A DNA stretch of 32,793 nucleotides. It comes from Promethearchaeota archaeon. GTDB lineage: Archaea; Asgardarchaeota; Lokiarchaeia; Sigyniarchaeales; Promethearchaeaceae. Location of the stretch: contig SDNX01000019.1 in assembly GCA_004524545.1 (NCBI GenBank), positions 1 to 32,793 of the forward strand. Direction: 5' to 3'. Positions within the stretch are counted from its first letter, which is position 1; every line of letters starts with the position of its first letter. Made by a program: the position numbers and the translations under genes. The notes under the pieces are model-generated. The model had not been told where the DNA came from. It searched no databases and saw only the letters and a program-made list of their open reading frames with translations. Shown here one piece after another: positions 14,904 to 22,437 of the stretch.

Positions 14904-15632
14904 ATGATTCACCTAATTGGATTTGATTTGGATGATACCTTGTTTAATGCAAGTGAGTTAGCTACTCAAGCCCGAATCGGAGGGTTAAAAAAAATCCAAG
15001 AATGCGGACTAAATTTCTCATTACAAGAGGGAATCAATGGATTATTTGATATAGTAAAGGAATTTGGTAGTAATTATACACACCATTATGATACATTATT
15101 GGAAAGAATGAAAAAAGACCCTGTGAAATATGAAATTACCATACCTGATTTTAAAATTCCAAAATATGTTGCTGCAGGAATCATGGGATATCATGAAGTA
15201 AAGGTAAAAAATATTAAACCATTTGAAGATGTGCTGGGTTGCCTAGTTACCCTTAAAAAAATTGGATATCCAATGATTTTGATCAGTGATGGACGACCAA
15301 TTAAGCAATATGAAAAATTACATCGACTGAAGATAGAGCAATTTTTTACTGATATATTCATTTCCGAAGAAATAGGTTTACAAAAACCAAATCCCGAGTA
15401 TTTTAAATATTGCTTAAATGAAATGGATGTTCTACCAAGTGAATTTATGTATGTAGGAGACCGTATGGATCACGATATTAAACCCGCAAAGGATATAGGA
15501 ATAAATACTGTGCTAATTCATCGAAAGGGAAAATATGATCCAATTATAAGTGGAAAATCGTATCCTTACCAAGCGGATTACGAAATTTCCTCTCTCGAGG
15601 ATTTATTACCTATTGTGAAATCTATCTCTTAG
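14904..15632 (+). CDS. HAD-superfamily hydrolase, subfamily IA
   Basis: A 242-aa haloacid-dehalogenase-type phosphatase. Motif I 'GFDLDDTLF' holds the nucleophile Asp and the acid/base Asp, motif II is 'LISDG', motif III Lys is in 'GLQKPNP', and motif IV is 'YVGDRMDHDIKPAKDIG'. A helical cap lies between motif I and II (about 15-95). The length and the motif II/III spacing fit the archaeal subfamily IA group related to phosphoglycolate or pyrimidine-nucleotide phosphatases. The substrate is unknown. It is divergent from the NPRL2-like operon across 157 bases. Confidence 0.85.
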   Translation: MIHLIGFDLDDTLFNASELATQARIGGLKKIQECGLNFSLQEGINGLFDIVKEFGSNYTHHYDTLLERMKKDPVKYEITIPDFKIPKYVAAGIMGYHEVKVKNIKPFEDVLGCLVTLKKIGYPMILISDGRPIKQYEKLHRLKIEQFFTDIFISEEIGLQKPNPEYFKYCLNEMDVLPSEFMYVGDRMDHDIKPAKDIGINTVLIHRKGKYDPIISGKSYPYQADYEISSLEDLLPIVKSIS

Positions 15633-15703
15633 ATTCCTAGATTTTATAGAAGAAGTTTTCTAATTTTACAATATATTTAGATAAAATTCGAGTAGTGAAA
15701 ATT

Positions 15704-15997
15704 ATGGGAAAACCAAAATCATCAGGCGGTAAAATGCGTGCAAAGCACATTTTAGTTCCAAAACATGGACAACTTCTCAAGATAATGGAAAAATTAAATG
15801 CTGGACAAAAGTTTGAAGATCTAGCTCGAGAGTTTTCCGAATGTCCCTCAAAAAATAAGGGGGGAGATTTGGGATTTTTTGAACGGGGAAAAATGGTGCC
15901 AGAGTTTGAACGAGCAGTTCTTTCTTTAAAAATAGGAGATATTTCCGAACCAGTAAAGACTCAATTTGGATGGCATTTAATAAAAAGGACTGGGTAG
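15704..15997 (+). CDS. Parvulin-type peptidyl-prolyl isomerase
   Basis: A compact PpiC/parvulin domain of 97 aa from the ATG at 15704; a GTG at 15695 would add three residues. Diagnostic segments are 'AKHILV', 'FEDLAREFSECPSKNKGGDLGFF', 'MVPEFERAVLSLKIGDIS' and 'FGWHLIKR'. It catalyses cis-trans isomerisation of X-Pro bonds in folding proteins. With no signal peptide it is probably cytosolic, like other short archaeal parvulins. It is followed after 9 bases by a nitrilase-family gene. Confidence 0.9.
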   Translation: MGKPKSSGGKMRAKHILVPKHGQLLKIMEKLNAGQKFEDLAREFSECPSKNKGGDLGFFERGKMVPEFERAVLSLKIGDISEPVKTQFGWHLIKRTG

Positions 15998-16006
15998 GTA
16001 TTATTT

Positions 16007-16831
16007 TTGCCAAAATCCATTAAAATTTCTTTAATTCAATGTGATATCCAACCGCTTCAAGATGAAATGGATACAAATATTGCTAATTTAGTGGGAGAGG
16101 CGTTAAAAGAAAATCCAGATCTATTATTGCTTCCGGAAAGGTGGAGAAATGTACCCCCTAAAGAACAATTTTTAAACGCGATTGAAAAGGAACGTGGACA
16201 TTCATATCACCTTCTACAAAATTTAGCTAAAAATAATGATGTACACATAATAACGGGGGGAATTTGGGAAGAACGTGAGAATAGCAAATATTATATCACC
16301 AGTTACGTTTTTGATAATAAAGGAAATGAACTTGGTAGACAAGATAAACTCCACTTATATAGTTATGAACCGAAAATATTTACTCCGGGAGAATATCTTC
16401 AAATTTTTTCACATGAACCAACACACACCAAGTTTGCAGTGTTGATTTGTTTCGATATCGCATTTTTTGAGACCCCACGGTTAGCAATTGAGCATGGTGC
16501 AGAGCTTCTACTTAGTCCGACTTTAATACGAGCGGATGGAATGTACAATTGGAAAATTTATTTGCAAGCACGAGCCTTAGAAAATCGGGTTCCGGTTGTA
16601 GCATGTAATCCAGTGGGATCGATTTTTGGAAACACCTACACAGGTAAATCAAAAATAATATCGTTTAAGCGGGGTCATACTTCTCCTTCAGTATTAAAAA
16701 TTAAAGAAGGTTTAGAATCCAGAAGAGATATAATTACTGAGAGAATAAATCTTTCGTTTCCCAATTTAATTCGCAAAAGACGATTAAGTGAGAAACGAGA
16801 ACAATCATCTATCAAAGTGGTAAAAAGTTAA
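16007..16831 (+). CDS. Carbon-nitrogen hydrolase (nitrilase superfamily)
   Basis: A 274-aa nitrilase-superfamily amidohydrolase with the Glu-Lys-Cys triad visible: Glu in 'LLLLPERW', Lys in 'GRQDKLHLYS' and Cys in 'VLICFDIAF'. The segment 'RALENRVPVVACNPVG' near the C-terminus is also typical. It begins with TTG at 16007, directly after the parvulin gene with a GGTAGGT stretch as a possible ribosome binding site, so the two are probably one transcript. The family cleaves C-N bonds of small amides such as omega-amides or carbamoyl compounds; the exact substrate cannot be read. Confidence 0.85.
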   Translation: MPKSIKISLIQCDIQPLQDEMDTNIANLVGEALKENPDLLLLPERWRNVPPKEQFLNAIEKERGHSYHLLQNLAKNNDVHIITGGIWEERENSKYYITSYVFDNKGNELGRQDKLHLYSYEPKIFTPGEYLQIFSHEPTHTKFAVLICFDIAFFETPRLAIEHGAELLLSPTLIRADGMYNWKIYLQARALENRVPVVACNPVGSIFGNTYTGKSKIISFKRGHTSPSVLKIKEGLESRRDIITERINLSFPNLIRKRRLSEKREQSSIKVVKS

Positions 16832-16894
16832 TCGAGTCCTCATAATAAAAAATAAAAATTACATCGTGTTTATACGTCTAGGAACTGATCGGAT

Positions 16895-17344
16895 ATGACA
16901 GAATTAACATTACGTATTGAGAAAATCAAAAGTGGAACTGTAATTGATCACATTGAACCAGGAAAAGCAATTCGAGTACTAAATATTTTGGGTTTAGAAG
17001 GACAGGATGGTAGGTTGATTACTGTAGCTATTAATGTGCAATCCAAGAAGTTAGGTGGAAAAAAAGACATCATTAAGGTCGAAAATGTATTTCTCGATAA
17101 TGAACAATTGAATCAAATTTCTTTGCTATCACCAAAATGTTCTATTTCTTACATAGAGAATTTTGAAGTCTCTAAGAAATTCATATTGAATCTACCTGAA
17201 ACTTTTATTGGGCTGTTTCCTTGCTTGAACGAGAATTGCATATCCAATGTTGCGGCAGAACCGATGAAGTCCGAGTTTCAAGTGATTTCAGAAAAACCCG
17301 TAAAATTAAGATGTGTATATTGCAGTCGAATAAATCGATTCTAA
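16895..17344 (+). CDS. pyrI: Aspartate carbamoyltransferase regulatory subunit
   Basis: A 149-aa PyrI. The N-terminal allosteric nucleotide-binding domain begins 'LRIEKIKSGTVIDHIEPGKA', typical for the family. The C-terminal domain has the zinc site as 'CLNENC' and 'CVYC', which contacts the catalytic PyrB chains. In the holoenzyme it transmits feedback control by nucleotides to the first committed step of pyrimidine synthesis. No pyrB is found in this window, whereas many archaea have pyrBI side by side. The 3' end overlaps the convergent longin-like gene by 4 bases. Confidence 0.92.
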   Translation: MTELTLRIEKIKSGTVIDHIEPGKAIRVLNILGLEGQDGRLITVAINVQSKKLGGKKDIIKVENVFLDNEQLNQISLLSPKCSISYIENFEVSKKFILNLPETFIGLFPCLNENCISNVAAEPMKSEFQVISEKPVKLRCVYCSRINRF

Positions 17345-17859
17345 ATTTTATAAATTTCTAATGCGTTTGTAATTGGACGATTTGCAAATATTTTCTTAAT
17401 GAACCCAATTTTATGTCTCCCATTTTGGATAATTGCATCAAAATCTTCCTCAATGTCCATAAACAATGATTTATAGTTGAGACTGTTTTCTTGACGAATT
17501 CTCAATTGAAGAAGTAGCGTTCCTACTTTTCGTTCAATTAAGCCAAGTTGAGCTTTGCAAGCGTTTTCTAACCGTTTATTAAATAGAGAAATACGATCAT
17601 TTTCTCCATCATTGGGATTTTCTGGTTGAAATCGTGCTATTATTAGAGCAATGTAAATATCTTGAACGGTCTTGATTAACAAAATGTTATTTTTTGCCTT
17701 GATACTATCCAAGGCTCCAAATTTAGAATCCAGATATCCAAATAAGACTGTTAAAAACCCAGTAGTCAACTCATCGTCATCACACAATGTCGATTTTTCG
17801 TAATCTTTCGAAAATAAACATATTCCCGATCTCTCAAAGATCAAAAGTTTTTGAATCAA
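17341..17859 (-). CDS. Longin-like small protein
   Basis: A 172-aa protein whose first about 110 residues have the longin/roadblock-type profile strand 'IQKLLIFERSGICLFSKDY', helix 'ELTTGFLTVLFGYLDSKFGA', strands 'NILLIKTVQDIYIALIIARF', then a long helix 'ISLFNKRLENACKAQLGLIE'. Eukaryotic longin proteins act in vesicle traffic and GTPase regulation; stand-alone longin proteins are known to be numerous in Asgard archaea. There is no transmembrane segment. It is monocistronic between convergent pyrI and the divergent Cys-rich gene. The family call is from the pattern only. Confidence 0.6.
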   Translation of the reverse strand: MIQKLLIFERSGICLFSKDYEKSTLCDDDELTTGFLTVLFGYLDSKFGALDSIKAKNNILLIKTVQDIYIALIIARFQPENPNDGENDRISLFNKRLENACKAQLGLIERKVGTLLLQLRIRQENSLNYKSLFMDIEEDFDAIIQNGRHKIGFIKKIFANRPITNALEIYKI

Positions 17860-17957
17860 TATCCTCTACTTCTTTTTCTCGAGAATTATTTAAAGACCGT
17901 AATTATACCTCAAGATACATACGAAGGTAGAGATTTTATTATTCATAATACCAGATT

Positions 17958-18407
17958 TTGTTGGTGGATGAAGTGTCATTAATATATAGAATTGCCGGAT
18001 TAAATGAATTCGAGATAACTTTTGAAGAATATTGTGTACCGTGTAAATTTCAGAGACGTTGTCGATATGGTAAATCTGCTCCTTTGACGCTTGCAATCGA
18101 TTGTAAAGATCTTTTACAAGCTTATGAGAAAGAACGTTACGAACAAATGAAAATCGCCCAAAAAGAAGCAGATATTGAGGATACTTATGAGCAGATTGAA
18201 TCGCGCATTAAAGTAAACACCCGTCAAATATTCTCAAATATATGGAAAAAGAAAATTAAAGAACATAGTGAAGAAATCTTATGTATAAATTCTCGAAAGC
18301 TGGATTCCATGCTAACTTCCCAACGGGGAGGAGAATGGTGGGCAGAATTCGCTAAGGTAATGAAAAAAATATATCAAGATTGTAAAAAACAAACCTCATT
18401 ATCATAA
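17958..18407 (+). CDS. Cys-cluster protein of unknown function
   Basis: A protein of up to 149 aa that I do not recognise. The start is unclear: TTG 17958, TTG 17961, GTG 17964 and GTG 17973 are all in frame, and the last would give 'MSLIYRIAGLNEFEI', which fits the beginning of the likely folded part. Near the N-terminus is the cluster 'EEYCVPCKFQRRC' plus a further Cys ('AIDCKDLL'), four cysteines suitable for zinc or an iron-sulphur cluster. The rest is mainly helical and charged, ending in Lys/Gln-rich sequence with 'GGEWWAEFAKVMKKI'. Its neighbour on the other side is tRNA-Arg. Confidence 0.55.
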   Translation: MLVDEVSLIYRIAGLNEFEITFEEYCVPCKFQRRCRYGKSAPLTLAIDCKDLLQAYEKERYEQMKIAQKEADIEDTYEQIESRIKVNTRQIFSNIWKKKIKEHSEEILCINSRKLDSMLTSQRGGEWWAEFAKVMKKIYQDCKKQTSLS

Positions 18408-18421
18408 ATGAAATATCTGAA

Positions 18422-18496
18422 CGGATCCGGCAGGATTCGAACCTGCGATCACCGGATTAGAAGTCCGGTGCCTTATCCTGGCTGGGCAACGGATCC
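18422..18496 (-). tRNA. tRNA-Arg (anticodon TCT)
   Basis: Read on the minus strand: acceptor GGATCCG paired with CGGATCC, D arm GCC...GGC around AGCCAGGATAA, anticodon stem CCGGA/TCCGG with loop CTTCTAA (anticodon TCT), T arm GCAGG-TTCGAAT-CCTGC, discriminator G. There is no intron and no encoded CCA, as is usual in archaea. Confidence 0.95.
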
Positions 18497-18503
18497 AGAT
18501 TTT

Positions 18504-18517
18504 CTCTAAATTTAGAG
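18504..18517. promoter_or_regulatory. Perfect 14-bp palindrome upstream of tRNA-Arg
   Basis: CTCTAAATTTAGAG is a perfect palindrome 8 bases upstream of the tRNA-Arg 5' end. It may be part of the promoter or leader hairpin, or a chance AT-rich palindrome. Confidence 0.3.
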
Positions 18518-18652
18518 TACCTCATTTAATACTCGATTGTTTTAATTTTTTACTAAATTCGAGGATTAAGTTCAGATTTACGAAACATAGATTAGTTTTT
18601 AGGAATAGTTGAACACTTTTCTATATTACAAAACCAGAGTAATGGTGTACAA

Positions 18653-19744
18653 ATGCCAAAATCCCCAGATCCACAGTTAATTATGGAACGAAATCGATTA
18701 CTTGAAGAAGTTGAACGTTTGAATGAAAAACAACGTGAAAATGATGCAGAAATTCGATCTCGAGGAGAAAAACTAAGTGAATTGGCTTCAGAACTTGATA
18801 GTTTGAAGAAAACCTATGACACAACCAAAACTGAATTAGACTCAGCAAAAGCAACCGTTAATAGATTAGAGATACAGCTAGAAACGACAAGCAAAGAAAA
18901 GGATACACTCACAGATAGTTTGAATAACCTCACAAGTTCATATAAGACTATTTCCTCTACAACAGAAAATTATAATGATGCGAGAGAGAAGATTGCTGAA
19001 TTAGATGCTCAAATTTCTAAGTTAGAAGAAAAAAACCGCGAATTGAATGAGAAAATATTTGCTCTAACCCAAGAAAAAGATGGATTATTAAAAGAAAAAC
19101 TCGAATTTATGGAATCCGTAATGAATGAAAAAATGGAATTGCGAAGTTCTGTCACTAAAATGGAGCATCAACTTCAAATTCAAAAAGAGAAAATTAAAGA
19201 ATTACGCCAAAAAGTCAGAGATAGCGGAGAAGGATTACTCGGAAGCACTATGCAAATTGAACGATTGAAAAAAGAAATTGATACAAAAGCAGCACAAATA
19301 GAAGATATGCGTTCCGATGGAGGAGTAATTAGTGATGAAAGTGGTATACTTAATGATATGGCTTCGTTAGTAGAATTTACTCAAAATGGGATCAAAAACG
19401 TGTCGCGCTCACTACGATTAGTGTGCCCCAATGTTGAATTTTTAGTCGATAATGGAATAGTAGATGCCATTAAGCAAAATTCCAAGAGCCTAATTTTCAA
19501 TTTGGCAGTTCCTATAGGTACTAAATTAAATCAAGGATTAATTGATGATTTAAAGCAATCGGGAGTACGTATCACTAATACTCCAGAAAAAAATATTTTT
19601 GCTATGAATCTTGATAATGCAAAAATTGCTTTGGGAATGGTTTCCGGAATAAAAGCTCGAGTTTTATTTACAGATATTCCTGAACTCGTCAGTCTTTTAA
19701 CAGAAGCATTAATGACACCCTTTGTAAAGGGTGCAAAAGTCTAA
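18653..19744 (+). CDS. Long coiled-coil protein with C-terminal TrmB/PLD-like domain
   Basis: A 363-aa protein in two parts. Residues about 8-225 are an almost unbroken coiled coil rich in Glu, Lys and Leu ('LLEEVERLNEKQREND', 'KLEEKNRELNEKI', 'KEKIKELRQKVRDS'). Residues about 235-363 form an alpha/beta domain ('SLRLVCPNVEFLVDNG', 'SLIFNLAVP', 'DLKQSGVRITNTPEKNIFAMNLDNAKIALGMV') resembling the phospholipase-D-like sensor domain of TrmB-family regulators. The catalytic HxK motif is absent, so this part is probably a sensor or dimerisation unit. No DNA-binding winged helix is present, unlike TrmB itself. It overlaps the end of the convergent trm5 by 4 bases. Role unknown: scaffold, or regulator acting through protein contacts. 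Confidence 0.65.
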   Translation: MPKSPDPQLIMERNRLLEEVERLNEKQRENDAEIRSRGEKLSELASELDSLKKTYDTTKTELDSAKATVNRLEIQLETTSKEKDTLTDSLNNLTSSYKTISSTTENYNDAREKIAELDAQISKLEEKNRELNEKIFALTQEKDGLLKEKLEFMESVMNEKMELRSSVTKMEHQLQIQKEKIKELRQKVRDSGEGLLGSTMQIERLKKEIDTKAAQIEDMRSDGGVISDESGILNDMASLVEFTQNGIKNVSRSLRLVCPNVEFLVDNGIVDAIKQNSKSLIFNLAVPIGTKLNQGLIDDLKQSGVRITNTPEKNIFAMNLDNAKIALGMVSGIKARVLFTDIPELVSLLTEALMTPFVKGAKV

Positions 19745-20931
19745 TTTTTCTTTCTAATTTTGACATCAATACAGATATTATTCTGATTGGGTGAGTACGA
19801 AAACACTATTCTTTTTTGAACGATTTCCTTGACACATATATTATTATCTTGCAAATTACTTATAAGAATCAGTTCAGTGTCTTCTAATGGATTAGAACTC
19901 TTTAGAAAGGTATAAAGTATTAAGTAAGTATTATCATTTCTCACGTAAGGAACAATATCGGGGATGAATTCGAAAACACGTTCAGGAAGATTCATGATGA
20001 TGTAATCTGTCTTATTTAGGCAAAATTTACCCTCATTTGAATTGTAAAAGTCTCGAAAATCGCCCAAGAATGGATAAATTGATCCAATTAAGCGTTTACT
20101 ATTCAATACTACATTTTTCTTAAAATAATCGAAGGCATCAGGGTTTTTTTCTACACCAAAAATTTTTACATCATGGTTATGCGCTATCTGAACAGAAAAA
20201 GGTCCACATCCTGCAAAACAATCTAAAATTAGTGAATTTTTTTTAATTTCTAACGAACTTACACGATTACGTTCAAAACTAAGTCGAGAAGAAAAAAACA
20301 TTTTCGTGGGATCCACATGAAACATGCAATTGTTCTCCTTATGGAGGGTAGATGTTTGATTAGATCCAGCTATCATTTCATATTTTCGCACCCTGTATTC
20401 TCCTGAAATATTCCCCCCTTTTCTGAGCACAGTTGTGATATTTTTGTGAAGTTTGATGATAGTTTCCCCAACCAGAGAGAGGATATTTTGCACTTCTGAC
20501 ATTGAACCGACAATCTCAGAGATTTCCCCCCAACGGTCTAATTCTAAAATTGCAAGATTTCCTATTGTATCAAAAGCTTGAGGAATATACTCTAATATAT
20601 CCGGAGAGAGAATTTCTCGTAAATTTTCGTGTAAATTCGTTGTTGTTCGGGTTAAAAGCCACTCATTCTTCCATGGCAATGAAATTATATCAATTTCCTC
20701 AGCGATTTCTTTTTTCAACAAATGAAGAGATTTTTCTTTTAATTCCAGATTAGTAATTAAAATTGGAACATGTCTCGTTTCTTCTTCATCGATTTTCATA
20801 ATCTTAACTTCAGGATCTCGTATAATTCCTGCTGATTGAGCAAATTCCGTTCTTAAAAAATCCAATAGAGATTCTACTACATAGACTGGTGAAATAATGA
20901 AATATTGGAATTCTTTTCGCGCTTCACTCAA
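19741..20931 (-). CDS. trm5: tRNA (guanine37-N1)-methyltransferase Trm5
   Basis: A 396-aa Trm5-type enzyme that makes m1G37 in tRNAs, guarding reading-frame fidelity. The C-terminal Rossmann-fold domain has the SAM motif 'LDCFAGCGPFSVQIA', 'IFGVEKNPDAFDYFKKNVVLN', and the catalytic 'NLPE' motif. Before it lies the D2 RNA-binding region with 'FHVDPTKMFFSSRLSFER', and the first about 110 residues make the D1 domain that recognises the tRNA elbow in archaeal and eukaryotic Trm5. Length is typical. It starts 1 base after the stop of the DUF371 gene, forming an operon. Confidence 0.92.
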   Translation of the reverse strand: MSEARKEFQYFIISPVYVVESLLDFLRTEFAQSAGIIRDPEVKIMKIDEEETRHVPILITNLELKEKSLHLLKKEIAEEIDIISLPWKNEWLLTRTTTNLHENLREILSPDILEYIPQAFDTIGNLAILELDRWGEISEIVGSMSEVQNILSLVGETIIKLHKNITTVLRKGGNISGEYRVRKYEMIAGSNQTSTLHKENNCMFHVDPTKMFFSSRLSFERNRVSSLEIKKNSLILDCFAGCGPFSVQIAHNHDVKIFGVEKNPDAFDYFKKNVVLNSKRLIGSIYPFLGDFRDFYNSNEGKFCLNKTDYIIMNLPERVFEFIPDIVPYVRNDNTYLILYTFLKSSNPLEDTELILISNLQDNNICVKEIVQKRIVFSYSPNQNNICIDVKIRKKN

Positions 20932-20932
20932 C

Positions 20933-21367
20933 TTAATTCTCTTCTATCAAATAAATTTGGATTAATGCTTTAACGGATGAATCTTGAAGTAACGATACGA
21001 TGTTTCTATTAATATCAATTGCTGCTTTTGTACAAGCAATCATGATTGTGCGATCACAAATATAGGTACTTTTACGGAAAACCATGTCATGAGGATGAGT
21101 TAAGAGAAGATTGGGATGTCCATATCCAATAAATTCATCTGTATGCACATTGGATGTTAGACGTACTAAAAATTTATGATCCCCCCGTAAAAATTGCTTG
21201 GTTTCCTCATTAAGGTTTAAACAACTCTTCGATGATCTCATTCCTAGGACACATGTACCCCGAAGTGTCAATTGAGAATCATTTGTAAATTCTAAGGTGG
21301 ATTTATGAGTGGATTTTAAATTTTCATGTCCTTCTACGATAAATTCTTCTAATAACACAGTTTTCAT
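20933..21367 (-). CDS. DUF371 family protein
   Basis: A 144-aa archaeal DUF371 protein. The family signature is visible: 'GHENLKSTHKSTLEFT' at the start, 'LRGTCVLGM' and, towards the end, 'GYGHPNLLLTHPHDMVFRKS', 'DRTIMIACTKAA'. The function of the family is not established. Position immediately before trm5, with 1 base between them, suggests a role linked to tRNA modification or translation, which is inference. Confidence 0.85.
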   Translation of the reverse strand: MKTVLLEEFIVEGHENLKSTHKSTLEFTNDSQLTLRGTCVLGMRSSKSCLNLNEETKQFLRGDHKFLVRLTSNVHTDEFIGYGHPNLLLTHPHDMVFRKSTYICDRTIMIACTKAAIDINRNIVSLLQDSSVKALIQIYLIEEN

Positions 21368-21550
21368 ACTCTAGCCAGTTTGAATAGGTAATATGTAGAT
21401 TATTATCCATCTGGTAATTAGGGTTTTTATGACGTCATCTCGGAACATGTACGTCGATAAAATTTTAATAAGATGATACTTAATGTAATGCATATCTTTG
21501 TATTAAATAACTCAAAGATTGGATTATTTGCTATAAAAACACTCACTTTT

Positions 21551-21626
21551 GGGCGTGTAGCATAGCCTGGATTAATGCGCTCGGCTGATAACCGGGAGAC
21601 CGGGGGTCCGAATCCCCCCATGCCCA
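21551..21626 (+). tRNA. tRNA-Ile (anticodon GAT)
   Basis: Acceptor GGGCGTG/CATGCCC, D stem GCAT/ATGC, anticodon stem CTCGG/CCGGG with loop CTGATAA (anticodon GAT), T arm GGGGG-TCCGAAT-CCCCC, discriminator A. No intron and no encoded CCA. An AT-rich TATAAAAA element lies about 15 bases upstream. Confidence 0.95.
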
Positions 21627-21711
21627 TCATTTTTAAATTTATAGTTAGATTTTTAATTTTCATTTTGAGAAACTATTTGTGTAGTTAAATACAATTTTTC
21701 AGCTGAGTATC

Positions 21712-22437
21712 ATGAAAACGAGTGAACGAGAACTTATCTGGTCATTAAAAGAACGATTATGCGAAGTTGCAATCCGTACAATGGAACTTGGTTTTAATAT
21801 CGGTAGTGCAGGAAATGTGAGTGTTAGGATCCCTGAAAAAGAAGAAGTACTTATTACTCCCTCCCAAGTGGATTATGATCAAATTACTCCTTATCAGATT
21901 GTCCATATTGATTTTGAAACCAAGCAGTTAGATGGAGATTGGACACCCTCATCTGAGAAAATGATGCATACTGCAGTATATAAAGCACGTCCAGATGTAC
22001 AAGCTATAATTCATATGCATAGCCGATATGCATCAGTACTGAGCTCGACTGGTAATGGGATTCGTCCACTCTTGGAAGAAATGATCATGTCTTTAGGGGG
22101 AGAAATACAACTCGCGAAATTTTCAAAGGTTGGTTCCAAGGAATTAGGAGATAATGCAGTGGAAGCGTTGGGAACAAGAAAAGCAGTCTTATTAACCAAT
22201 CATGGAGCGCTAGTTTGCGGGAAAAGTCTAGAAGAAGTCTTACGACTAGCTCAAGTGGTGGAAGAGCACGCAGAATTATATTATCTTGCATTATCCTTGG
22301 GAAAATCAAAAATATCAGAAATTCCTGAAGAAGCTCAAAAATACCATAAAATGATTTATGATGCATTTAATCGGGTGAAGAGAGAGAAGAAACCAAAAAA
22401 ATCCGATAAGAATCAAGTGAAATCAGAACGAATGTAA
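21712..22437 (+). CDS. Class II aldolase/adducin-family protein (fuculose-phosphate aldolase type)
   Basis: A 241-aa class II aldolase. Visible motifs are 'NIGSAGNVSVRIP' for phosphate binding, 'TPSSEKMMHTAVYKARPDV' with the catalytic acidic residue, the zinc ligands in 'IIHMHSRYAS', and the third His in 'LLTNHGALVCG'. Enzymes of this group cleave L-fuculose-1-phosphate or similar sugar phosphates to dihydroxyacetone phosphate and an aldehyde, or act as epimerases or decarboxylases. Archaeal versions often act broadly. A Lys-rich tail ('KREKKPKKSDK') extends beyond the fold. The 3' end overlaps the convergent kinase-like gene by 25 bases. Confidence 0.88.
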   Translation: MKTSERELIWSLKERLCEVAIRTMELGFNIGSAGNVSVRIPEKEEVLITPSQVDYDQITPYQIVHIDFETKQLDGDWTPSSEKMMHTAVYKARPDVQAIIHMHSRYASVLSSTGNGIRPLLEEMIMSLGGEIQLAKFSKVGSKELGDNAVEALGTRKAVLLTNHGALVCGKSLEEVLRLAQVVEEHAELYYLALSLGKSKISEIPEEAQKYHKMIYDAFNRVKREKKPKKSDKNQVKSERM

